Assembly (NCBI GenBank): GCA_016208305.1
Contig: JACQYI010000036.1
Location: 62,001-126,000, forward strand
Source of the DNA: Oscillatoriophycideae cyanobacterium NC_groundwater_1537_Pr4_S-0.65um_50_18
GTDB lineage: Bacteria > Cyanobacteriota > Cyanobacteriia > Elainellales > Elainellaceae
Direction: 5' to 3'
DNA: 64,000 nucleotides
Positions 55,023 to 63,747 of this stretch are shown here, in pieces (positions within the stretch are counted from its first letter, which is position 1; every line of letters starts with the position of its first letter). The position numbers and the translations under genes are program-made. A model generated the notes under the pieces. It was given only the letters and a program-made list of their open reading frames with translations, made no database searches and was not told where the DNA came from.

Positions 55023-55655
55023 TTAGGCTGCGGTCAATTCGGCAATTTGAGTCCGAGCTTTCGCGATCGACTCTGCCAACTTTTGTCCCCCATACTCATC
55101 ATTTTCAACATGAATAAAGGTGATATCTGTGATACCAAGAAATCCAAAAACGGTGATGAGATAGGGGTCATGGTAGTTCATCTTTTCGTACCGCCCACCC
55201 GGTTGAAAGCCAGAATCGCCTCTTGACTCAACGATAAACATTTTCTTGCCCAACACCAATGGCTTAAAGGCATTGGCAGCATCGTTCGGTTCAAAAGCAA
55301 CTGTGCGTCCCACCCGAACAATCTGATCAATGTAAGCTTTGAATACACTGGGAACACTGAAATTGTACATGGGAACGCCGATCACATAAACATCGGCTGA
55401 CAAAAGTTCATCCACAAGCTGATCGCTAAGACGAATCGCTTCTTGTAGCTCGGCTGTATGTTGCTCAGGTGGCGTAAATGCAGCCGCTATCCAAGCTTCA
55501 TCCACATGTGGAATAGGATTGTGTCCTATATCTCGGTATGTAACAGTGTCATTTGGGTAAACTTTTTGCCATTGCTCAACAAACTCTTGAGTCATGCGAC
55601 GAGAGTGCGATCGATCACCACGCGGACTCGAATCAATGTGCAATAAATGTGTCAT
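55023..55655 (-). CDS. azoR: FMN-dependent NADH-azoreductase
   Basis: A 210-residue flavodoxin-fold NAD(P)H:quinone/azo reductase. The FMN-binding start is LLHIDSSPRGDRSHSRR, and PMYNFSVPSVFKAYIDQIVRVGRTV is the central family motif; the C-terminus has the SRGDSGFQPGG loop and FLGITDITFIHVEN. It reduces quinones and azo dyes and protects against electrophiles. ATG start at 55655. Confidence 0.92.
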   Translation of the reverse strand: MTHLLHIDSSPRGDRSHSRRMTQEFVEQWQKVYPNDTVTYRDIGHNPIPHVDEAWIAAAFTPPEQHTAELQEAIRLSDQLVDELLSADVYVIGVPMYNFSVPSVFKAYIDQIVRVGRTVAFEPNDAANAFKPLVLGKKMFIVESRGDSGFQPGGRYEKMNYHDPYLITVFGFLGITDITFIHVENDEYGGQKLAESIAKARTQIAELTAA

Positions 55656-56457
55656 GATTTCTCCAGATGCGTCACTTTTTTAGCTTAAAGAAATACGCAG
55701 AGCTGGGCTATCTCATTCTTGCTGCACTATCAAGATCTTGCGATCGATCGTTCGTAGCATCCTGTAAAAGCTATGAGCGTGGGAATACAACCAAAGCTCA
55801 GTCGTTCGGACTGACCGGGCGTTCAGGTTAATCAGGCTGTGGTGCAAACCCGTTGCAGTGATAGAGCGATCGTATCAACGCACAGATGTCTTGAGTTCGC
55901 CCCATCATATCGCCCTCAAAAATGTCCTCGTCCTAACCGTTATGAATACAGCTCCGTTATGAATACAGCTATAGAGGGTTGAGTCGTCCCACCCTCATGT
56001 AGTATATGTAGTATAACTAAAAAAGCTGATTGTTTTGCTGATCTACATACCGGTCTGTAAAATGCTGGTCTATAAAATTCCTAATGAGTTTATAGTCATC
56101 TCTAAGGCTCTTTCTGGCCTTACTCATAGGTGTCAGCAAAAAAAGGAGGAACGACTATAGGCTACATACCGTATAGCTTTCGTCGTCCCACCTGCCGATC
56201 CTTTGAGAGGAGAACACTTCAAATACTATATCTATTATTGAGAATTAGTGTCAATACAATTGAGAATTTTTTCAGCAAGGAACTCCTAGTCTGAGGGAAG
56301 TGACACTCTATTACAGTTGGGTAAGGCCTGAAAAGTTTAGGCTAGTGCTTTTGCCTCCGCTGTTTAACTTGTCACGAATGCGCAAGGCTAGTTTCAATCA
56401 AGTTAATCTCAATACTGTTTCAGAGCCTCTATATTTACCAGTTTCATCTTCTAATCC
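55656..56457. other. Long intergenic region (about 800 bp)
   Basis: No gene or RNA recognised. A 17-bp tandem duplication of CCGTTATGAATACAGCT lies at 55937-55970. The stretch near 55975-56215 contains complementary patches around AGTCGTCCCACC and GGAACGACT, but no clean hairpin. The MATE gene's promoter is presumably near the right end. Confidence 0.4.
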
Positions 56458-57834
56458 ATGCAATCTACCCTGACCCGATCGCAATTTGTTAGAGAATCCA
56501 AAGCCCTGCTGCATTTAGCGATTCCTCTGGCAGGTGCCCAATTAACTCAAGCCGCTACAGGGTTTGTCGATACCGTAATGATGGGCATTTTAGGTCAGCA
56601 GGTGCTGGCCGCAGGGGCGCTCGGCTCAGTTCTTTTTACCTGTCTGTTACTGATCGGAACGGGCGTTTTGGCAGCCGTAAGCCCTTTGGTTGCTGCCGCA
56701 TATGGGGCAGGCAAAACCCCAGAAGTCAGTCATGTAGTACGCCAAGGGCTGTGGCTAGCCACTCTTATCGCTGTACTGAGTATGTTACTGCTGTTGCAAG
56801 GGGGAACCCTGATGCGGATACTGGGTCAAGAAGAGCAAAACATTCGACTCGCGAGTGCTTATTTGGGGGCGATCGCCTGGGGACTGCTACCTGCCTTGGG
56901 CTTTGCCGTTTTGCGAAACTTTGTCTCAGCCCTCTCCCGCCCCCGCCCGGTCATTGTCATTATGATCGGCGGTACGCTGTTCAACGGGGTTGGCAGCTAT
57001 GTGCTGATGCTGGGCAAACTGGGGCTGCCGACCCTAGGCATTGTGGGGATTGGCTTAGCCAGCACTCTATCGCTATGGGGCATGTTTCTATCGCTGGCCT
57101 TCTATAGTGTTTGGCAGACTCAGTTACGAACTTACAAAGTTTTTCATCACCTGCATCGATTTGAAAAACGTGTGTTTTGGGATTTAGTCCAGATTGGATT
57201 GCCCATTGGCATTTTGGCAGCCGTAGAAACTGGGCTGTTTACCCTCACCACCTTTTTGATGGGGCAACTCGGCACCGTGACCCTAGCGGCGCACCAAATT
57301 GTGCTTCAAACAGCCGCACTGACGTTCATGATTCCATTAGGCATCTCTTCTGCTACAACTGTCCGAGTCGGTCAGCAAATGGGGCAGCAAGATCCAGAAG
57401 GAGCCAAGCTGTCTGGCTATCTTGGCATTGGCGGTGGCGCAGTGTTCATGATGGCTATGGCGATCGTATTTTGGATAATTCCAGAGCCCATTATTTCTCT
57501 TTATCTAGATGTGCATGATCCTGAGAATTATGCAGTCGTAGACTTAGCAAAAACGCTGCTCGGCATTGCGGCAGTCTTTCAGCTCGTAGATGGCATTCAG
57601 GTGACAGCTGCCGGAGCCTTACGGGGCATCCAAGATACCCGCGTTCCCATGCTGATTGGCATTTTTGCTTACTGGTGCGTAGGGTTAACCAGCGGCTATG
57701 TTCTGGGCTTTCAGCTCCGCTGGGGAGGTGTGGGGCTATGGTGGGGGTTGGCGATCGGGTTGGCGATCGCAGCGGTTATCCTCACTTGGCGGTTCAGTAA
57801 AGCACACCTGCGGTCTGATGTAGATTTACGATAG
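56458..57834 (+). CDS. MATE family multidrug efflux transporter
   Basis: MATE transporters export organic cations in exchange for Na+ or H+. The 458-residue protein has twelve membrane helices in two halves. The first half starts LLHLAIPLAGAQLTQAATGFVDTVMMG (family signature), and the second half repeats the pattern with LPIGILAAVETGLFTLTTFLMGQLG and AAHQIVLQTAAL. No extra domains. ATG at 56458 with a weak ribosome binding site. Confidence 0.94.
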   Translation: MQSTLTRSQFVRESKALLHLAIPLAGAQLTQAATGFVDTVMMGILGQQVLAAGALGSVLFTCLLLIGTGVLAAVSPLVAAAYGAGKTPEVSHVVRQGLWLATLIAVLSMLLLLQGGTLMRILGQEEQNIRLASAYLGAIAWGLLPALGFAVLRNFVSALSRPRPVIVIMIGGTLFNGVGSYVLMLGKLGLPTLGIVGIGLASTLSLWGMFLSLAFYSVWQTQLRTYKVFHHLHRFEKRVFWDLVQIGLPIGILAAVETGLFTLTTFLMGQLGTVTLAAHQIVLQTAALTFMIPLGISSATTVRVGQQMGQQDPEGAKLSGYLGIGGGAVFMMAMAIVFWIIPEPIISLYLDVHDPENYAVVDLAKTLLGIAAVFQLVDGIQVTAAGALRGIQDTRVPMLIGIFAYWCVGLTSGYVLGFQLRWGGVGLWWGLAIGLAIAAVILTWRFSKAHLRSDVDLR

Positions 57835-57909
57835 TGTGGGAGGGCGGAACGGTTAGTTCTGCTTTAGCGCACCCCCTAGAAATCTAGAGCTTGAGGTAGT
57901 GGCTCAGTC

Positions 57910-59373
57910 ATGTCATCACTAAAGTCTTTTGCCTTGTGGATGGGTCTTGTGACCTGTGGACTCTTGCCTCTGGGAGCCTGTACCAATACCCCTTGGGCGG
58001 CCAACCTAGAACGATCGCTAGCGGCAGACCCGCTGCTAAAGGAAAGTCCTGGGTTAGTTGAGCCATCTGCTACGCCGATCGCCAGCCCTGGTGATGCAGT
58101 CGTACAGATCCCTGCCGGATTCCCAGGCGAAATTCCTCGCTACCCCAATGCCACGCTGGTCGCGGCTCCGCAGTCTAGCGCTGAGCAGGCTCAGCCGACT
58201 CAAACCCAGTGGGCAACGGCTGACTCTAGCGCTCAGGTGCGCCAGTTTTACCAAGACAAGCTCAAAACCGACGGCTGGCAGTTGGGTTCAGCTAACGCTG
58301 ATTCTGGGGCGATCGTGGCTTCACGAGACAATTTGCAGGTCACGGTAGAGACTCCTGCCAATCCCTCAACTACCGCAAATGCCCCTGCTGATGCGTTGGG
58401 TCAAACAGGTACATCGGGTAAAACAGAGTTTACCTTGAGCTATCAATTTACCGACAGCTCGGCTCAATTGCCCAACCCAACCTCCAGCAGCCCAGCCTCT
58501 AGCCCCTCCCCTCAAACCAGCGCCAGTTCTCTACCACAACCAGGCGATGCCAATTTCGTTGGGCCATTACCCCCTGCGACTTGGGCCGCCTCATCACCTC
58601 AGGCTCAGCCCAATGCAGAGCAGTCGCCTCGCTCAACGACGCCCGAAACCTTTAGTGACTTGAATCAGGCTCCTCCAGAAATTCAACCTTACATTGTCGA
58701 TCTGGCCAAGTTGGGAGCATTGCCTTTGCGATCGCCTAGCTCTTCTGGCAACTCAACTTCTGGCAACTCAACTTCTGGCAACTCAGCGTTTAAGCCCAAT
58801 CAAGCTATTACCCGTCGCGAATATGCCCGCTGGTTGGTTACAGCCAATAACCAAATTTATGCCAATCAAACCAGTCGTCAGGTGCGCTTAGGCACTACCA
58901 CCGATCGCCCTGCTTTTTCAGATATCTCCAGTAGCGATCAGGATTTTGGCGTGATTCAAGGGTTAGCCAATGCGGGGCTGATCACGAGCGCTTTATCCGG
59001 CGACGGTTCCCCTGTAAAATTCCGTCCTGACGCACCGCTCACCCGTGAAGAGATGATTCTCTGGAAAGTGCCCGTCGATATCCGGCGATCGCTTCCCAAC
59101 GCCAACCTAGAAGCGCTTCAGCAAACTTGGGGCTTCCAAGATGCTGCCAAAATCGACCCCAAAGCTCAGCGTGCCGTCATTGCCGATTACCAAAATGGGG
59201 ATCTGGCGAACATTCGTCGTGCCTTTGGCTACACCACATTATTCCAGCCCAAGAAGACTGTTACGCGCGCTGAGGCTGCCGCTGCCCTGTGGTTTTTTGG
59301 ATCTCAGGACGATGGCTTGTCGGCAAAAGATGCATTAGAAACAGCTGCCCCTGAACAGCCGATCGGGGGTTAG
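57910..59373 (+). CDS. SLH-domain lipoprotein
   Basis: A 487-residue protein with a lipoprotein signal peptide: membrane stretch LWMGLVTCGLLPLGAC, lipobox LGAC with C24. The middle (about 60-250) is a soluble domain (PAGFPGEIPRYPNATLV, ATADSSAQVRQFYQDKLKTDGW) followed by a Ser/Pro/Gln-rich linker. S-layer homology repeats occupy the C-terminal half (about 240-330 and 345-405; PLTREEMILWKV), implying peptidoglycan binding. A tandem GNSTS repeat (58744-58788) lies inside. Its role at the cell envelope is inferred. Confidence 0.88.
   Translation: MSSLKSFALWMGLVTCGLLPLGACTNTPWAANLERSLAADPLLKESPGLVEPSATPIASPGDAVVQIPAGFPGEIPRYPNATLVAAPQSSAEQAQPTQTQWATADSSAQVRQFYQDKLKTDGWQLGSANADSGAIVASRDNLQVTVETPANPSTTANAPADALGQTGTSGKTEFTLSYQFTDSSAQLPNPTSSSPASSPSPQTSASSLPQPGDANFVGPLPPATWAASSPQAQPNAEQSPRSTTPETFSDLNQAPPEIQPYIVDLAKLGALPLRSPSSSGNSTSGNSTSGNSAFKPNQAITRREYARWLVTANNQIYANQTSRQVRLGTTTDRPAFSDISSSDQDFGVIQGLANAGLITSALSGDGSPVKFRPDAPLTREEMILWKVPVDIRRSLPNANLEALQQTWGFQDAAKIDPKAQRAVIADYQNGDLANIRRAFGYTTLFQPKKTVTRAEAAAALWFFGSQDDGLSAKDALETAAPEQPIGG
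58744..58788. repeat. 15-bp in-frame tandem repeat
   Basis: TCTGGCAACTCAACT three times (third imperfect), encoding SGNST repeats between the linker and the first SLH repeat. Confidence 0.85.
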
Positions 59374-59411
59374 GGAAGGGCGATAAGAGGCGTGTAAGCG
59401 CAAGCTTCATA

Positions 59412-59816
59412 CTATTGGCCAAAGGCTCGCTTCACCTCCGATCGCAGCAGATAGTAGAGCAACACCACACTAATCACCAACTGAAAGACTGCAACACCTC
59501 GACTGCCTACACCCGTGGCAACGGTCGATAGGTTGCTCAAGGTTTTCAAGGCTTCTAGCACGAGTGTCGCCATCCAAGCCCAGGCTTGCAGCATAAACAG
59601 CCCATAGGCCAGCAGTAAGCCTAGAAATCCCAAAACAAGCAGAAACACACCGAAGCCCATCACAAAATTGCTGTTTGGGGTCGCTCCTGGCACGTCAGAA
59701 AACTCCTGAGCGATCGCATCTTTAAACCACAGAATTCCTAAGCTCCCCATCAAAATTAGAACAGCTCCCATCAGTTGCAGTGCTGCAACAATAGTGACCC
59801 CGACTGGACGATTCAT
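59412..59816 (-). CDS. Small four-helix membrane protein
   Basis: About 134 residues from ATG 59816 (MNRPVGVTIV); an upstream ATG at 59831 adds five. Four hydrophobic segments: VTIVAALQLMGAVLILMGSLGILW, FGVFLLVLGFLGLLLAYGLFML, AWAWMATLVLEAL and AVFQLVISVVLLYYLL. The pattern P-x-G-V-T-x-V-A-x-L-Q is common in DUF2127-like and other small membrane proteins of unknown role. It converges with the SLH lipoprotein gene. Confidence 0.75.
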   Translation of the reverse strand: MNRPVGVTIVAALQLMGAVLILMGSLGILWFKDAIAQEFSDVPGATPNSNFVMGFGVFLLVLGFLGLLLAYGLFMLQAWAWMATLVLEALKTLSNLSTVATGVGSRGVAVFQLVISVVLLYYLLRSEVKRAFGQ

Positions 59817-59980
59817 CGTTAGCGCCTGCAAGACAACGACTAGAGAATAGTACCTCTATTTGTAAATCGTGAATGCTGCCTACTTTGAACTGCCTCAATC
59901 CGTAAGGCAGTTGCTTTGAGGACGGGCGGGTGCATCTCGTCGTTAGGGGAGCAGATATTTTGAGTGATGGGAGAGGGAGA

Positions 59981-60092
59981 TGATGAGAGGGTGGGATGAT
60001 GGGAGAGTGAACAAGGGCGATCGCATCATCTCACTTTCCCGCTCTCATAACATTGAGAGGCTTCCCCACCTGCTAGATGCGCCTAGGGCGGG
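59981..60092. repeat. Dispersed repeat, copy B
   Basis: Second copy of the repeat at 52861-52972, same orientation and length (TGATGAGAGGGTGGGATG, GGGAGAGTGAACAA, HIP1 site, TAACATTGAGAGGCT). It lies in the spacer before the DUF3598 gene end. Confidence 0.85.
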
Positions 60093-60176
60093 CTAATTTA
60101 GTGCATGAAACCAGTGGAAATCACCTTGCGGTCTACAAGTATAGCCGGACTTGCTCAGTATAAAATTTTGCTGATT

Positions 60177-60238
60177 AATAAAAATCCCTGACCAGAAGCC
60201 AGGGATTTATCAGGGTGCATCTACCATTCCCTTATACC
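60177..60238 (-). terminator. Duplicated terminator-like unit, copy 1
   Basis: AAATCCCTG and CAGGGATTT form a hairpin which, read on the minus strand, ends in GGGATTTTTATT. The unit continues with CAGGGTGCATCTACC to TTATACC. The same 62-bp unit recurs 119 bases away. On the minus strand it lies downstream of the DUF3598 gene. Confidence 0.7.
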
Positions 60239-60295
60239 CAACGATGCGGATGGAATCAGGAAGAAAATTGGTGAAAGTCAAGAATTCTGGAAGAA

Positions 60296-60357
60296 AATAA
60301 AAATCCCCGACCGGAAGCCAGGGATTTATCAGGGTGCATCTACCACTTCTTTATACC
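60296..60357 (-). terminator. Duplicated terminator-like unit, copy 2
   Basis: The copy nearer the DUF3598 stop. Stem AAATCCC(C/T)G/CAGGGATTT with minus-strand T-rich end, followed by the same conserved GGTGCATCTACC segment. The unit probably terminates the DUF3598 transcript; the conserved flank beyond the hairpin is unexplained. Confidence 0.7.
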
Positions 60358-60437
60358 TAAGGGTTTTTACTTGATCAGGAGAGTTCTGCGCAATTTTGAT
60401 CACTAAAATTTCAGAGGAGCTATCGGGCGCGCTAACT

Positions 60438-61292
60438 TCAAGGAGATTTTTGTTCTGTAACCAGCGTTAGGCTGCTCCATCCGCCTTGAGCATCATAACT
60501 ACGAATCATGCGCTTCCGCAGGTTTGGGGCGATCAGCCACCCGGCCTCTAAAAAGAAAGGCTGCCTTCTAGGAATCTGGACGGGGGTATTGGAAGACGCA
60601 CCCCCTGGCAAAAGCAACACCTGAATGGGGTACTTGCCCTGTTCAAACCGTAGAATAGAGCCTTCAATGGCTGCTACAGAGTTGAAATTCATCTCAGGTG
60701 TCGTCAAGTGCTGCACCAATCGATCGCCCTCCACCTGAACTGATAGCCTTGTGTCATAGCGATGGGGCGATCGCCAGTCTGGGTAGAGGGTAACAGCCTC
60801 CCCCTGCCAATTTCCCACCAGTTGCTCCACTCTCAAAAGCGCTGCATCAAACGGTGTTTCGGAGGGCATTTCTGCCTGCTGACGCTGTTCTCGGATTAGC
60901 GTCAGGCTAGATAAAGCGCTGTTTTTATCAAACATTTGCACCAAACGCAGACGACGATCGCCCTGAATGAAGCCCAGTTCAGCGCCAAATTCAGAAAACG
61001 GCGCAGATTGCATCGATCCTTGGGAGAAATCTCCAGCCTTGAACAGTAAAATGCTGCGACCCAGAGTGCTGTACTCCAAAACCTTCTGATAGTTCACTTC
61101 GCCTGTCTGAGGCGAGAACTGCTCGATCGTCTGCCGTACAGTTTGCTTTTCGTTGATGCCTTCTAAGGTCACGCGACTAAGAATATCGTCTTTTAATCGC
61201 CCCTCTGGTGAAAAGTAACTAAAGGAGCCTTGCCATGCTCCTAAGTTGCAGAGCAAGCTGTCCCATTGCGAAACTGGATTGGAGTCAGGCAT
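60438..61292 (-). CDS. DUF3598 family protein
   Basis: A 284-residue cytosolic protein matching DUF3598, a lipocalin-like beta-barrel family found mainly in cyanobacteria. Both barrel halves are visible: WDSLLCNLGAWQGSFSYFSPEGRL, VLEYSTLGRSILLFKAGDFSQGS, and the second half from VEQLVGNWQGEAVTLYPDW to GGWSSLTLVTEQ. The W-G-x repeats at the start of each half are the key feature. A relation to pigment or isoprenoid binding has been proposed for related lipocalins; the role here is unknown. Confidence 0.85.
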   Translation of the reverse strand: MPDSNPVSQWDSLLCNLGAWQGSFSYFSPEGRLKDDILSRVTLEGINEKQTVRQTIEQFSPQTGEVNYQKVLEYSTLGRSILLFKAGDFSQGSMQSAPFSEFGAELGFIQGDRRLRLVQMFDKNSALSSLTLIREQRQQAEMPSETPFDAALLRVEQLVGNWQGEAVTLYPDWRSPHRYDTRLSVQVEGDRLVQHLTTPEMNFNSVAAIEGSILRFEQGKYPIQVLLLPGGASSNTPVQIPRRQPFFLEAGWLIAPNLRKRMIRSYDAQGGWSSLTLVTEQKSP

Positions 61293-61663
61293 GATTGCTT
61301 CTCTGTATGGCGTTGAGTCTGTAAGCTTTGAGCAAGATGGGCGATCGGTTGAAGGATAAGTGGATTAGGGAAGGCATCGCAAAATCAGAGTAGGTTTCCG
61401 GAATCCATCGCGATCGAACTGTAGTAATCTGCATATCTCAAAATTTGCAGAGTTTCCATACAGTTTAAAGCTCCTTTATCGAAATATCTTTTTCTTTAAT
61501 TCTCGATGAAGTTTTCTCCTTCAGTCCAGTATGCTTGAGTTATTCCTGTAGCATTAGCGGCAGAAGAGGCTGGCAAAGTTCAGCCACAAGCCGTAGGGCT
61601 TTAGCATGTCCAGGCAGTTGACATTAGCCATTTCATCAGGGTTCTCTCAAAAAAGCTTTGCTT
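61293..61663. other. Divergent intergenic region
   Basis: No gene. It should contain the promoters of the DUF3598 gene (minus) and the RlpA-like gene (plus). A stop codon at 61625 lies in the RlpA frame, so no upstream signal-peptide extension is possible in that frame. AT-rich around 61440-61510. Confidence 0.4.
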
Positions 61664-62989
61664 ATGATCAGCGTCGTAGATATACCGTCTGACTACAGCA
61701 ACTCAACCTATGCGTTAGTCGCCTTTGCAGAGTCTTCTAGCGATATCCTTGACTCTGGATTACCCCAGGAATTGCAGACCCAAAAGCAGCAAACAGCCCC
61801 CGATTTATTGGCTGAACCGCTGCTTGAGCCTTCCGGTGCAGAACCTGACGGCATAGTTTCAAACACAGCTTCAATCCATCAGGTGGCAGCCTCTGGTCTT
61901 GAGGCAACCCCGCCTTCAGAATCCTCTAGCGCTAATGGCGCTGCACCCTCTGATTCTGGTTCTGTAGGCACAAAAGCTTCGCCCACAGAACCCAAGGCTT
62001 CTTCTAGCCCTAACCCTCTAACTTCAGTTCCTAGCCCATCTTTGCAGTTTGTCCAAGCAATTTCTAGCTGGTCTTCTGGCATTAGCGATGCCTTGAAGTT
62101 TGATGCGCCTTTGATCGCAGTTGTTCAGATCCAGAATCCCCGATCGCTCATTTCCGTTACAGCAGAGGCGATCGATTCTAAGACTATGACCAGCGTTAAA
62201 GGGGGTGGAACCTTAAAGATCCATCCTGATCATCAGCGTCAGGACTGTCTGGCGGCTGACGAAATGATGCCCAAGCCAGCCTTTGGCACTGTGTATCAGG
62301 TTCAGGTAAAAGGGCAAACCATTGCCAACTTGCCTAGCCAGACTCAGGCGAAAGCACTGGCTCAGCAGATAGAGCAAACCCTACAGAGTTCTGGATTTGA
62401 CCCAGAAGCCTTACAGGCAGCGATCGAAAATCTTGTTCCTCTGGGCAAAGTGGGTGAAACAACTTTGTTTCAAATTGACTCAGCGCTAGCCGCTCAGTTC
62501 GATCGCAACCCAGAGCTGCTGGCCATTTCTTGGATCAACAATTTGCGTTTGGCTTTAGAAGTTTCTCCCATCCCGATCGCAGAAGCACAGATTCAAATGC
62601 ATGCCCTAACGTTGACCCCAAAACAGCTAAAGGGAAACGCCTCTTGGTATGACCCTCTATTTGCTGGTAGCCTCACGGCTACGGGCGAAACTTTTGACCC
62701 TGTTAAGATGACGGCAGCGCACCCAACGTTGCCCTTCGATACCTACCTTAAAGTCACTAATCAGCAGACTCAAGATTCAGTCATTGTCCGCATCAACGAT
62801 CGCGGGCCTTATTTGCAAGATCGCTCACTCGATCTTTCGAATGAGGCGGCTCGTTGCTTAAATAGCGAGATGTCTGGCGTTGTGCCTTACGAGGCCGTAG
62901 TGCTAGAAAACCCTCAAGCTCAGGCACAGGCAGCAGAGGCTCCATCAACCGCAGAAGATTCTCTCTCTGAAGAATCTCATACCTATTAA
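61664..62989 (+). CDS. RlpA-like double-psi beta-barrel protein
   Basis: RlpA-type proteins act on peptidoglycan strands without stem peptides. In this 441-residue protein the DPBB domain lies at the C-terminus (about 320-420): GNASWYDPLFAGSLTATGETFDP, MTAAHPTLPFDTYLKVTN, SVIVRINDRGPY, RSLDLSNEAA. The N-terminal 140 residues are Ser/Ala/Pro-rich and disordered, followed by an alpha/beta region (VYQVQVKGQTIANLP) shared with cyanobacterial RlpA proteins. No signal peptide is visible from ATG 61664 (MISVVDIPSD), which is odd for an envelope protein. TTG at 61658 is an alternative. Confidence 0.85.
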   Translation: MISVVDIPSDYSNSTYALVAFAESSSDILDSGLPQELQTQKQQTAPDLLAEPLLEPSGAEPDGIVSNTASIHQVAASGLEATPPSESSSANGAAPSDSGSVGTKASPTEPKASSSPNPLTSVPSPSLQFVQAISSWSSGISDALKFDAPLIAVVQIQNPRSLISVTAEAIDSKTMTSVKGGGTLKIHPDHQRQDCLAADEMMPKPAFGTVYQVQVKGQTIANLPSQTQAKALAQQIEQTLQSSGFDPEALQAAIENLVPLGKVGETTLFQIDSALAAQFDRNPELLAISWINNLRLALEVSPIPIAEAQIQMHALTLTPKQLKGNASWYDPLFAGSLTATGETFDPVKMTAAHPTLPFDTYLKVTNQQTQDSVIVRINDRGPYLQDRSLDLSNEAARCLNSEMSGVVPYEAVVLENPQAQAQAAEAPSTAEDSLSEESHTY

Positions 62990-63055
62990 CAGAAGCTCAG
63001 GCGATCGCAAATAGGATTTTGTGGCGCGGAGGGTCTTTGAAATCCATCTGCTGCA

Positions 63056-63385
63056 TTAATGCTCCATCCGTTTTACATGCTTCTGTCCCCACTCACAAAG
63101 CAGGTTAAACACAGGCATCAGACTTTCTCCATATGCTGTGAACGAGTATTCAACTCTTAGCGGTACATCAGATTGAACATTGCGATCGACAATTTCATCT
63201 CTCTCTAGTTCTCGAAGCTGTTGGATTAGCATCTTCTCAGTCACTTCAGGAATGAGTCGCTTAAGTTCACTAAATCGTTTTTTTCCATCTTTTAGGTGCC
63301 ACAAAATCAGGAGTTTCCATTTGCCACCGATGATCTTCAATGTGGTTTGAACAAATCTTGTGCCTTCTGTATGGTCTGCTGTCAC
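63056..63385 (-). CDS. HxlR family transcription regulator
   Basis: A 109-residue winged-helix regulator of the HxlR type. The signature is TLKIIGGKWKLLILWHLKDGKKRFSELKRLIPEVTEKMLIQQLRELERD, followed by the wing VPLRVEYSFTAYGESLMPVF and CEWG. HxlR proteins sense redox or electrophile stress and often regulate neighbouring oxidoreductases. No such gene is adjacent on the left; the next genes to the right (minus strand) belong to an ABC transporter. Confidence 0.92.
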   Translation of the reverse strand: MTADHTEGTRFVQTTLKIIGGKWKLLILWHLKDGKKRFSELKRLIPEVTEKMLIQQLRELERDEIVDRNVQSDVPLRVEYSFTAYGESLMPVFNLLCEWGQKHVKRMEH

Positions 63386-63747
63386 TGGTTCGCCATCCTT
63401 ATGGACTTCTTTCGTTCACCAATAAAGTAAGTTTTTCTCAAAAATCATGTGAAGTCTTACTCTACTGTAAAGGCATAGTCGCCATGAAGGAACCCAAAAG
63501 ACAGCTTGAACAGGGGTCTGTCATAGGGGAGAAAGAAGATGGATCAAGCGGCAATAGGCTGAATTCCATTGATGAGAGCGATCGTTTGGCAGCATCACTT
63601 TTGTCTAAAGGTCGCTGATACTTCGCCCCTAGATTTTTGTTCGCGCAACTCATGGGCTGCCCTACACGCAGCTTAAAACCCTAGGCAGCTAATTTTCAAA
63701 AGTGCAACGTGTTTTACATCTGATGGTGATGTCAAAGACTGGCAGTT
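63386..63747. other. Intergenic region before ABC transporter gene end
   Basis: No certain gene. A plus-strand frame from ATG 63484 to 63618 (MKEPKRQLEQGS..SLLSKGR, 44 residues) is polar and unlike a known protein. The region should hold the HxlR promoter. Confidence 0.35.

Noticed and set aside
55771-55870. Possible riboswitch upstream of the MATE gene
   Set aside because: Short complementary patches only; no known riboswitch core could be matched and the distance to the gene is about 600 bases.
58744-58788. Repeat array that could be taken for a CRISPR
   Set aside because: Units of 15 bp are contiguous, in frame and without spacers; they are coding tandem repeats.
63340-63618. 92-codon plus-strand frame antisense to the HxlR start
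   Set aside because: First half is antisense to the HxlR gene; the second half (from ATG 63484) is polar and unrecognised, so it is not listed as a gene.
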